A stretch of 64,000 nt of DNA, from contig WEDG01004481.1 in NCBI GenBank assembly GCA_017591395.1, forward strand, positions 1-64,000, in the 5' to 3' direction. The DNA comes from Schistocephalus solidus (lineage: Eukaryota > Platyhelminthes > Cestoda > Diphyllobothriidea > Diphyllobothriidae). The stretch's first letter is position 1; every line of letters starts with the position of its first letter. This document shows, in pieces, positions 1-62,749 of this stretch. The position numbers and the translations under genes are program-made. Below the pieces are notes generated by a model. The model saw only the letters and a program-made list of their open reading frames with translations, had not been told where the DNA came from and did no database searches.

Positions 1-565
1 AGGCATGGGCCTTTGAGCAATCTCTATTTGTAAATTTAAATTCGCGGTATACAAGCAAACCGTTGGGTTGCAAAGGTACAAAAGGCGGTTGCTGGGAGGA
101 GTTGAGAATTCGATTACTTATGCAAAAATCTGTAATTTTTTGCTATTAGTTTTTCCAAGAATTAAGCAAGAGAGTCTTGGCGCGTCGTTTGAAATTGCTT
201 TCGAATTTCAGCTCCTTTGATTTTACAAAGTTGCAGTCTCTACTTTTAGTGTAGAAGACACGTTGGTTTCGAATAACTCTTAAATGGATTGTTCATTCTC
301 TAAATTTGGGAGTTATTTACTTGGACTTAATGATTCTGCGGCTATTTAACTATTAATTCACTGAGGATTATTCCACGTCCAGGACATTATTTCTACGACA
401 AATACAAGCTTCAACGTTCACCTGCTTTCCAAAATTCACGCCAACGGTGTGCTGCTTTTAATCTTCTTTCAATCAAGGAAGGAGAAGTCACAACAAAAGG
501 CTGAGTCGTTGCATGTTTATTAGAAGTCAGACTGCTGAATACTTTGGCACCCTAGCCCATTTTAT
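1..565. other. AT-rich stretch with no recognised gene
   Basis: No open frame with recognisable protein similarity is seen. The stretch precedes the 5' fragment of the plus-strand LINE and may be part of its 5' untranslated region or unrelated flank. Confidence 0.4.
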
Positions 566-1822
566 TTGAGAAGATTTATAAATAAAATGCATTCGCATAA
601 AAATCCTAAGAGGTATGGAAAAACAGACGCTCAGGATTCATCTACGAGAACAATAAAATTGGCGCCGCCGGCGAGTATCAAACCCTGGTCACAGATTCGT
701 GTGGCGACGCACCTAACCACTGCACCACAATCTCACGACAAATCGGCAAACAAAATTGTATACAAATATAAAAAAGATTGCAAAGACAGATATTCTGTTA
801 CTACTTCTCCTTCTGCTAAGCGGGCAAAAAGCCTGATAACACTAATGAATATCACCTACGAGGACAAAAAGTGCATGGAGTGTTTATATCTCTTTCAGAA
901 ATTCCTATTGATGGAGAAAGAGATAAGTAACTTGAAACAAGAAATCGCCGATCTAAAAGAGAAGTGTTATTGTTCACCCGAACCTCAGACCAAACCTCCG
1001 ATGTCGTATCCATTACGGAAATGTGGCTCAAAGCTGAAATCGTAGATAGCGAGGTTTCGATAGATGGATACCAACTCTTTCGATGAGACCAAGAAAAATA
1101 GACAGGGAGGTGGAGTGGTCGTTAATGTTAGGACAGGAATCTCGGCAGTCGAACGAGCGCATGCCATCTTCCTTGAATATGAATTTATCTGGATAAAGAT
1201 TCAAAAAGGATTGTTCACAAAACCTACAATTCTTGACGAACTACAGACAACCTAATATTCCAAGCGCAGCTGATGAGTCCTTCCTCCATTTGTTCAAGGA
1301 AGTAGCAAATCACCAGGAGGTGCTTATTGCTGGAGATTTCAATGCACCTACAGTAGACTGGGTAAAGCTGACAGTTGAAGGTGCACCAACTTCCTTCGGC
1401 CACAAGCTAATGGATCTCACTCTCAACCAACCTCTGATACAGAAGATTAACATACCAAGGAGAATAAGAGAGAACCAGAGAGCAAATTGCCTCGACCTAG
1501 TATTTACGAAGGGCTTCTCTAACATGAATGAAGTGTATTTTATTTCACCCCTCGGTAAGAGTAAACATAGTACGCTGATGTGCGATTACTCACTTTAATC
1601 TCAGCAACAGAATGGAACGGAATGCAACGAAATATATAGAAGGCTGATTTTAACGCGATGAGGAAAGAAATGATGTCCGTGAAATGGGATTTTTTCTCAA
1701 AGAGAATCCAGACGATGACTGACGATCACTTAAGACAGTTTCACTCGATCTGATTGAACGCTTTTGTCCAGTGAAGGTGCAAAAAAGACTAGTCGCCTCG
1801 CCTGGTTAACAATAGAACTTGT
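566..1822 (+). mobile_element. CR1/Jockey-like LINE A, 5' fragment (endonuclease part)
   Basis: This is a decayed plus-strand non-LTR retrotransposon. The frame at 566-1045 ends in a Lys/Glu-rich heptad-like segment and overlaps, after a frame change, an endonuclease start reading VSITEMWLKAE. A frame at 1064-1255 carries the RQGGGVVVNV segment typical of the apurinic-type endonuclease, and one at 1233-1598 holds the catalytic GDFNAP motif followed by NCLDLVFT. The late SDH-type motif is degenerate (SKH). Several frameshifts and stops mean no functional protein. Homology stops at about 1822 in the linker between endonuclease and RT (PWLTIEL) and resumes at 5412, so the element is interrupted by LINE B. 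The 1233 start is only the first Met in that frame, not a true start. Confidence 0.8.
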
Positions 1823-2040
1823 ATATTGTATATTTTGAAGGGTTACAGGCATTGCCTTTGATGACCCTATTAATGTAAAGTTATCATTGCATGTGTTCAG
1901 TCAATATAAAATGGTGTACATTTAAAAATGTTTGAGTCAAAGCATAACATAACTTCAAATGCGTTTTCACAGCCACTGGCGAAACATTGTTGAAGAAAAG
2001 TAGAGCCCGAAAGATTTTAAAAGGCTGGTTTTAAGTAATC

Positions 2041-3660
2041 ATGTTGCAAAAGTCGTCTTTTGACAAATATAATGCCATCAAGCCTTCTTTAAAATCAGTA
2101 ATGCTGTCAGAGGTAACCGTCTCGCTTGGTAACGAGCTCCAAGGTCGTACCACTCGTTGGCTGAAAAAACTTTCTGAGGTTCAATCACGTGCGTTCACTA
2201 TTAACCTTGTAAGGATGACCACGCAGATGAGTTGTGCAGGCAAAGTCAAAGAAATCCTCCGATCTCAGGGAGGAATCATGGCCCCGGATGATCCGGAATG
2301 TCCAAAGCAGGCTACACCGTAAGTGCCTGTAGGAAAGAGGAAATAAGTCAAGCTTTTTCAATCTGTCTTGGTACGGTAAAGTCTTAAGACCGTCAACCAT
2401 CTTCGTTGCTCTCCATTGCACCTGTTCGAGGAGGTCAACATCTTTCTTCATCCATGGTATCCAGGCTGGTATTCCGTAATCGAAATTCGGCCTCACAAAG
2501 ACGCTATAGACTTTTCCGAAGAGATCAGGGGGGAATATTTTAAACGCACGTCTGATCCAATGAAGTGTACATGTTGCCTTCTGGACTGCTTTCTTACAGT
2601 GTTCTGAGGGCATCAAATTCGCAGTTGTCCACATGCCCAGATCTTTGTTTGTTTCTACCTCTTTTAATGCAGTGCCATTAATAAAGTACTGGTGTCTCAG
2701 AGATAATTTTCCACCGCCGCTTATATGTAGGATCACGCACTTGGATACATTAAACTTAAGAAGCCACCTAGCCGACCAGGCACTTAGTTTGTCGATATTC
2801 GATTGTAACCCTTTTGCGTCATCAGCGCAGCTGACTTCAGTCCATATTTTAATGTCATCTGCAAACATGACAGCTTCACAATCTAGGTCATTGAGACAGT
2901 CATTCACGTAGATTAAGGAAGAGTAGGGGCCCAAAACAGAACCCTGTGGAACACCACTTTCTACTTTTGCCCATTCTGAGCTAGAGTTTCCAACAGCAAC
3001 TCTCTGTACTCTGAAAGACAAGAAACTCTTGATCCAATTGAAAAGTTTTCCTCGAATGTCTACGTTCCAAATCTTCTGTAAAAGAAGCCTGTGTGTTACA
3101 CTCTCAAAAGCCTTTTTGATGTCAAAAAATGCAACATCTACTGCATGACCCTTATCTGTGGCCTTTGTCCATTTCGCGTGCGACTGAAGGGCACTCGTGA
3201 GACAGGAACGTCCTGGACGGAAGCCGTGTTCGGCATCGCATAGGATTTGGTTGTTTTCCAGATAGCGCATTAAATGCCTCTTGATAATACGCTCCATTAT
3301 TTTACACGCTATGCAAGTTAAACTGACAGGGCGGTAATTTTCACAGTCGAGTCGTGAACCTCCTTTATAGATCGGGGCGATGAATTCGCACTTCCATTCT
3401 TCCGGGAGTTTACTTTCTTCGAAGGACTTTTGGAATATGATGGACAGTGGTACACACAGTTCGTTAGCAAGTTCTCTAAGTGCTAATGCAGGGATTATAT
3501 CCGGCCCAGGCGACTTGGCTGGCTTTATACGGAGTAATTCGGTTCTAACTACGGTCGGTGAAAAGTCTAGGTCTAGGTCCTCTGTTGTGGATGAGGAGGA
3601 GGTGGAGGAGTAAGGGAAAGGGGGTACACATTGGTTGACAAACTGGTTGAATAGCAGCAA
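2041..3660 (-). pseudogene. Reverse transcriptase domain of LINE B (frameshifted at both ends)
   Basis: A 491-residue frame (2185-3660) carries the ordered RT motifs: KSPGPDIIP, NYRPVSLT, GFRPGRSCLTSALQ, VAFFDIKKAFESV, GVPQGSVLGP and the catalytic FADDIKIW, then a long C-terminal connection domain. The frame stops at 2185. The family C-terminal segment (FFSQRVV...W..LP) continues in another frame down to 2041, so a one-base indel lies near 2200. At the N-terminal side the linker frame 3545-4087 and the RT frame encode overlapping versions of the same segment, showing another frameshift near 3620. The catalytic Asp residues are intact, but the reading frame as a whole is broken. The role in a live element would be target-primed reverse transcription. 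Confidence 0.85.
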
Positions 3661-4087
3661 AATTATTAGGCTCTCTGGTGAAGACGGTCTGGAAGAATTT
3701 GGAAAGAAGGGATGCTTTAACCTGGTCGTCGGTCTCCAGTTTTCCGTCTGCAGACCTAAGGGCAGGAATCATTTCCTGAATTCTCTTTGTACTCCGTATG
3801 TAGCCATATAGCATTTTGGGGTGTTCCAACGATTTTTGCAGTATGTTTAGTTCAAACTTCCTCCGCAGCTTAGCAGCCTCACATTTACAAACGTTGCGTT
3901 GCTGCTTATATTCCCGTAAGTGAGCATCGGAACCGGTTTGCCTGTAACGCCTCCAGAAGCGATTTCTTTTTTGAAAGAGGCCTGCAAGTTTTAGTTTATC
4001 CACTTTTGGTGGTTTGCGGTTGTCTTTCTCCTGAGAGGACAGTTGAGGTAAACAATCCTTTTCAATAACAAACTCAATGTCGTCCAA
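3545..4087 (-). pseudogene. Linker between endonuclease and RT of LINE B
   Basis: A 180-residue frame reads KRNRFWRRYRQTGSDAHLREY and then KLETDDQVKASLLSKFFQTVFT. Both are typical of the segment joining endonuclease and RT in CR1-like elements (basic Arg/Trp helix, then the 'kaslL..fF.svF' stretch). Residues 1-30 overlap another frame at 3991-4284, and the C-terminal part overlaps the RT frame, so it is a frameshifted slice of one ORF2. Confidence 0.7.
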
Positions 4088-4929
4088 TTTTTATTAGTTT
4101 CACCATGTAGTTCTGTTTCCCAGGATATCTCTGACAGTTGTCTTCTCATAAGTGAGTAGTCCCCCTTCCAAATGTTTCTTACCGAAGTATCGGGTAAATT
4201 TGGTTTTGAAAACAGTGAGTACTCGAAGCACAGCGTAATGTGATCACTTGACCCTAAGGGCCGTTGATCCTGTAGGTCTAGCACATTTTCCTCATCTCAA
4301 AATCAGGTCAAGACAGTTTGACTGTTGTCCTTCTCTCGTCCGTGTTCCAAAGGTGACGTACTGAGAGAGAAGTTTGTCTGTTGCCCATTGTTGTAGTTCG
4401 TGGATGAAGTTATCTGGCATTCCCTGCGCAGTCGATGTTTTCCAGTCAATATCAGCAGCGTTAAAATCCCCAACAATGAGGATATTTTCTTCTCGCTGGC
4501 TTTGTAGGGTTCCGTTATGAGAATGAGATCCTGATCGGAAGTCTGATAAGGTGAACGGTACACAACCGATATCATCAGAGGTCTGGAATACTTAGCAGAT
4601 ATAGTAATGCTTAAGACTTCCACATCGCGCAATGGAATATGTATGTCAGCCATTGCGGTCAGCTTGCGAGTGACATAAACGATGACTCCTCCTCCTCGAC
4701 TTGGTCTGTCTCTCCTGAAGTGCTGATATCCTCTGAGTGATATTTCGGAATCAGTAATTTTTGCAGTAAGCCACGTTTCAGTGAAAGCCATAACGTCTGG
4801 TTTAATTTCGTCAACAACATTTCTAAGTTCGTCCAGCTTGTTGAACAGGCTTTGTACATTTGCGGAGATGACTTTCAATGATCGATTCGTCGGGGAGACC
4901 CAGCCTTCATTGTTACAGGTTTTAGCCAC
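3991..4929 (-). pseudogene. Endonuclease domain of LINE B (several frameshifts)
   Basis: The frame 4303-4929 begins ISANVQSLFNKLDEL, then AFTETWL (catalytic Glu region), SRGGGVIVYV and VVYRSP. It then shifts. The catalytic ILIVGDFNAADID is encoded around 4450-4490 in a second frame, and GSSDHITL (catalytic Asp-His) follows in a third frame at about 4240-4260. All the hallmark motifs of the exonuclease-endonuclease-phosphatase fold are therefore present but spread over three frames. Confidence 0.8.
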
Positions 4930-5402
4930 AGGAAGGACACATTTATCTGGACTATTTGACCGTCTTTGATTTTCAGCCGTTTCTCTCCTCTGCCAATTCT
5001 CTCCATCAATTCTTTCCGCAGTTCCCTCATTTTCAGCCGTTCCCTCGGCTCATAGTCCGGCTGAAAAAACACTTGTTTGTGCGATTCCAGTAAGGTCCTT
5101 CTTCCTTCTAACAGAAGTGCTGCCTGGGTTTCATTTTCTAAAATAATTTTAAGAGGCCTTGGGGATATTCTCATGTCGCGGCTGGGGTCTGCTTTGCCTA
5201 ATCGGAAAGCTTTTTGCACGGTGTAAATTTCCCCTTTCTTCAGGACTGCACTAGCATATTCATGAAGAAGATTTAGATCGTGTGTCACTCGTTCCTTCGG
5301 AATGCAGGATGTGGATTCTGGGACACCCCGTATTACGATATTTTGTTTAAGATTTATGGGCGAGGTCCTAATTTGCCCGCCCACGCTAGGTTGGGAGTTC
5401 AC
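4875..5402 (-). pseudogene. ORF1-like protein of LINE B, N-terminally truncated
   Basis: A 175-residue frame contains NIVIRGVPES, a central helix-rich part, FRLGK and RPLKIIL, and a basic tail. That order resembles the RRM-like/C-terminal ORF1 (transposase-22-like) RNA-binding protein of LINEs. It overlaps the start of the endonuclease frame and is cut at 5411 by the element's 5' truncation. Assignment rests on position and motif feel, not on a search. Confidence 0.6.
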
Positions 5403-5411
5403 AGAGGTGGC

Positions 5412-7335
5412 GTTAACAGGCAGTTAAAGAAGAAGAATAAAAAATGGAAGGTCTTCAGAAAAACAGGGTCAGCAGAGCATCTCAAGAAATTTCATCATCA
5501 AAGAAATGCCTTCAAAAAATGATTCGTCAGGCAAAGAAGAATTATAAATTAAGAATTATTCAACAGGCTTAATATAAAATAAAAATATTATTCCATTACA
5601 TCAATAGTCGACTAAAAAACAAGGACCCAGTCGCAGTACTTATGGATGGCAATGGTATTGAAGTCGTTGAAAATTGCGAGAAAGCCAAGCACTTGGGTCG
5701 GTTCTTTGCCTCGGTATTCACATGAGAACTGGAACTTCAGCTTGACCATGTAAAAAGTGCTGTTTTAGACGCCGGTACAGTGCTTGAATATATACTCTTT
5801 CCGGAACCTCTTGTGAAACGAGAACTGCAAAATCTCAAAGAAGCCAAGTCATCTGGGCTGGACAATTTACCAGTAAAATTCTTGAAATAATTGGCCGGCG
5901 AACTCTCCAACCACTAGCGAATATATTCAATTCGTTATTTAAATCAGGGAAACTGCCATCCGAATAGAAGGCAGCAAATATATACCCCATATACAAGAGT
6001 GGAGCTTGATCTAATGTCAACAATTATCGGCCTGATAGCCTTACCTCCATTTGCTGTAAAATAATGGAATCAATAATAAAGAAGGCAACCATGAAGTTCC
6101 TTGAGGAAAACCGATTACTCTCAGAGCTCCAGGATGGCTTCAGACAGAATCGCTCTTGTCTTTCCAGTTTATTACTCTCCACAGAGCAGTGGACTCGCGC
6201 ATTGGACGAAGATGTTAGGGTTAACGTCATCTACACTGATTACAAGACGGCTTTTGACAGTGTCCAACACAAACGTCTTATCTATAAATTATCTGAAATT
6301 GGCATAAGAGGAATGCTGCTGGCATGGATAACAGACTTTCTTACAGGTAGATTGCAAACTTTGTGCGTCGATACCTCGAAGTCAACACCTACTCCGGTTC
6401 TAAGTGGTGTCCCTCAAGGCTCCGTCTTAGAGCCGATACTCTTCTGAGTGTACATCATCGACTGTGTCGACGACCCGGGTTGTAGCACCGTAATGTTTGC
6501 AGTCGATGTTAAATTTTGGAGGGTCATCAGATCTGATTCCCATAGGCACGCACTTAAAAAGGATCCCAACCGTCTTAGCAACTAGTCTGCTCGTTGGCAC
6601 TTAAATTTGAACGTTGGGAAGTGTGTGGTCCTAAGACTGGGTACCAGAAGGACCAGTGAGGAGAATGATTCCTACCAATAAATTCTCAATGGGCAGCCCC
6701 TTTCAATTGTCGAGGAAGAGGAGGGTCTCGGGGTTCTAATAAACTCCTCACTTAAACCATCTTCACAGTGTTTAAAGGCTGCTGAACGCGCGACACAGGT
6801 CTTATTTGCACTCATACGTGGATTTGTGCAGATTGATAAGGAATTCTTCCGAAAAACCTACGGGGAATTTGTTCGATTTCACTTGGAATATGCCATCCAG
6901 GCCTGGCGTCCGTGGTTTAAGAAGGATTATCTACAGCTGGAACGAGTAAAGGTGAGGGCTATGAAGATGGTCAAGATTCTTAGTCATCTGCCTTACGAAG
7001 CCAGATTTGCCTTAATTGATTTGTTTCCTTTCAATTACAGGCAACTACGCGGTGATCTCATCCAAACTTACTGGATTGTCAGAGGCCGCGAGTGTGCCCT
7101 AGAATTTGCTGACTACTTGGAATTGGCTGGGACATAAAATCTGTGGGGTATTTCCTTTAAATTTCAGAGGAAGTTGGTCCACATGGACGTCCATCAGAGC
7201 GCCTTTCGCAGACGGTCGTTGGTGCATGGAATGTACTCGCGGACGATGTGGTCCTTTCAGAAACGGTTGACACATTTAAATGCAAACTAGATACTCATTT
7301 GCTGAGAGCATATAAGATAATTCAGTATATATAAG
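5412..7335 (+). mobile_element. LINE A, 3' fragment (linker, RT, 3' end)
   Basis: This is the continuation of the plus-strand element interrupted at 1822. A basic linker (KKWKVFRKTGSAEHLKKF) is followed by broken frames encoding RT. The best frame, 6064-6447, has GFRQNRSCLSSLLLS, YTDYKTAFDSVQHKRL and GVPQGSVLEP. The catalytic box near 6495 is mutated (FAVD instead of FADD). The C-terminal part is at 6826-7137 (FHLEYAIQAWRPW) and the terminal WNVLADDVV...ETVDTFKCKLD segment runs from about 7230 to 7331 before a stop. Many stops and frameshifts make it a pseudogene. Confidence 0.8.
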
Positions 7336-7399
7336 GGAGATAGACAGAGCCTTTGAAAACCCTTTTTATAGATAGACGGTAGCAAAACAAGCAAATGTT

Positions 7400-8640
7400 A
7401 CATGGCGATAGTCGTTTTAGTATATTGATAATTGCTGTCGACTTAATATATGTTCATCAAGTAAAAATGCATCAAGTCTTCTTTTAAACATTTCAACGCT
7501 TTCAGCCTGAACAACTGAGGCTGGCAGTTTGTTCCATTCGTCAATCACCCGTTGGGAAAAGAAGTTGGCCCGCACTTCAAGTTTGGCGTGATTTCTTTTC
7601 AGTTTGTACTGGTGACCTCGGAGACTTGTCATGTTTGCCTATTGTACATATAATGAAGATTGCTTCAACAGCGGCAGCTTGCGCCTGGCCCACACATATC
7701 GATGACCCTAAATTTATTTGTCAGACTTATTACTGTAAACGTTTTTTCAAATGACACTTTTGCATGTGAATAGGGAGCTCAAGGGCGTAGGCCTACTTCC
7801 CTAAATAAAGTGACTTAAAGTGACTAGAGGGCGTTTTATGAACACTGCGCTAGTTTTAAAAGTCAGAGCGGAACCACATTCAAAACTGGTATTATAATAG
7901 AAGTTTTCCAAAAATCGGCGAAGAAACCGTTGTCGAGAAATACTGAGAATAATTTGCTTAATAAAGCTGAAAAATTTCTTAACTGTTTCATAAGTGAGTT
8001 TCAAATGTAATCAGATCCAACCGAATATGATTTTTTTAGGTGATCTATTTCTCGTTGAATACTTTAAGGCGAGAAATAAATGGTTGTTAGAAGTGAATTT
8101 AAATTTGAAAGCAGATGAATTGAGTGAGTGAGGTTAGTTTCAATTGAAAAGTGATTGGCAATAAACGAATTTAACAATTCGGCTTTTCCCAAATCCTCTG
8201 AAACGAATTTTTTGTTACATTCGAGATAGGGCGGAGTTACATGCAGACGCTTAGCTGATGAATGCGCATGGAAGACTTGAGCAACAGATTTGGATGGTGG
8301 AGAGGAATTTGCTAGCCAGTCAATGTCTGGCAGATTAAAATCACCTACGATTATTTTGACATCAAATTGAGTCCCTGAAGCTTTTTTAAATTGTTCACAG
8401 AGCTCGCTTTCATTGCCAGAATAACACAGAAAATTATAGCCACAGACAATTGACGCTTTTTTTGTACGGGAGGATGACTGAAACAAAGCATACCTTTCCA
8501 GAAATAGACGAAATGCTCTGCTGAAAATTGAAGCGTACAAAGGGCGATTGCCTTATGCCATCCATTTAAAGACTTAAAGTAACTTAAAATAACGTAATAT
8601 CCATATTCAGGATTAGGAATACATCTCATGCCAAGCTCAA
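7400..8640 (-). mobile_element. LINE C: internally deleted CR1-like element
   Basis: On the minus strand, 8064-8540 encodes an endonuclease piece (IIVGDFNLPDIDW). After an internal deletion this joins in the same frame to an RT-linker piece (VSEDLGKAELLNSFIANHF). Only the RT C-terminus remains beyond that, at 7417-7632 (LRGHQYKLKRNHAKLEVR, then FFSQRVIDEWNKLP). The RT core is missing. The element's 5' side ends about 80 bases upstream of the first DEPDC5 exon, so it sits in or next to that gene's promoter region. Confidence 0.65.
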
Positions 8641-8720
8641 GCTTGAACCCTCGAGTAAATTAATCTTTGCTGAACAGTTGGCCGTGGGATCTGTGCTCCG
8701 TGCAAACCTTTCATCTAAAA

Positions 8721-61551
<52,831 letters not shown>

Positions 61552-62749
61552 GTAAGAGGTCTACCCATGCAGCGCCCCCACCCCCTGCTCGTATCTTCCA
61601 TCAAGCCTTTTAGTTGCCTTGCTTTTTGGGAAATTTGGAATTTTTTGCTTTTTCTGAATGACAGGCTTCCTGTCTTTAGGTCGTTGCTGTTTGCGTCCAT
61701 TTGCATATTCCTGCTTCTCTGGTGGTACAGATTCTTCTGCACACCCCCTTCTTGCAGCTGCAGTGGTAATTGTAATGAGCAGTATGTATCGGTGGTCGGA
61801 CGGCTGACAGAGTCGCCCCCAGGCCGACACGAACCTTCCTCTGCTTGGTCCCTGTCCTGCCACATTCTCTCCTGACCTACACCCCCCAGTTGCATGTATA
61901 AAAGGCGGTCTGTGCACACACCTTCATTTATCATCTGGGGTTCCTATAGCTATTTCTAACCTCGCATCGAGGTTGTGCTGTCTAAGCAAAAAAATGCATT
62001 ACGTGCCTATCTCCTACGACCGCACACACTTATTATTTTTTTGCACAAGACAACAGCAATTGACCCTCGGTGCTTCAATAACTTGCGGTAGCAAAAAGCC
62101 AATGCGGCAACTTGGCAACTTCTTCATGCCATTCCTGTTCTTAAAACTTGGAGCTTAAGGCCTATTACATTTTCTTTTTGCGGTGAGAGGAAGAGAGGTA
62201 GCTGAGCCAATTCTCTCTTAGATGTACTAAAATACACCGAGATGACTGGATGAGTTTTTCATTAGAAATATGCTAGACTAAATCTATTCGTTTCATTCAT
62301 CAATAAACCCAGTAAATTTGTAAATTAGTTCGTCTGTTCCCGAATGGGACAAATCTCACGAAACAGAGTGCATTAGCGACAAAACCAACGCCATTTCAGC
62401 CAACGCTCTAGCCAACTGAGCTGGGTCAAATGAATTATTCAAAATCTGCCAAAATCCTCTACCAACGCCATTTCGTCGAACTGCGTCTGCTGAACGCCGA
62501 TTGGCGTCCGTTGCTTTGTCTAACAGCCAATCGAATGGGCCATGGCAGTGGAACCAGTTAAATTTCAACTGCATGCCTATTGGCTCTGGGAGTTGGTGCG
62601 TTGGTTTTCTCCCTGCTCACTTTTGCTTTTCGTGACTCCATGCGTGGCGGTTCGATTCTCGTAACGGCTGTTCGTTTTTTGAGTTTTTGTGGGTGACTTT
62701 TGGGGTTCTACGCTTCCTCAACCTAAAATTCATCGCGTTTTTCATCAAG
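61552..62749 (+). other. Intron start or intergenic spacer, with a tRNA-like relic
   Basis: No DEPDC5 exon is recognised here. On the minus strand at about 62341-62421 CAGCTCAGTTGGCTAGAGCG matches a tRNA D arm and pol III A box, but the B box (GTTTCGTGAGATT) is poor and no acceptor stem closes, suggesting a degraded tRNA-derived SINE. The 114 bases before 62750 are open in the LRR gene's frame back to a TGA at 62633. Confidence 0.4.

Larger units (their letters stand above)
1823..5411 (-). mobile_element. CR1/Jockey-like LINE B, inserted into LINE A on the opposite strand
   Basis: This is a nearly complete but 5'-truncated minus-strand non-LTR retrotransposon. Reading from high to low coordinates it has an ORF1-like frame, an endonuclease, an RT-proximal linker, a reverse transcriptase and a short 3' untranslated region. 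Its 5' boundary at about 5411 lies inside ORF1. Its 3' boundary at about 1823 is an AT-rich tail with TATATTGTATATT-like sequence. The flanking plus-strand sequence on both sides is one continuous LINE A reading frame when the insert is skipped (IEL then VNRQLKKKNKK). The exact junction is ambiguous by one or two bases, and no long target-site duplication is evident. Confidence 0.75.

Noticed and set aside
2041..2911. Plus-strand frames over 2041-2911 and 3380-3613
   Set aside because: They are antisense shadows of the minus-strand LINE B reverse transcriptase.
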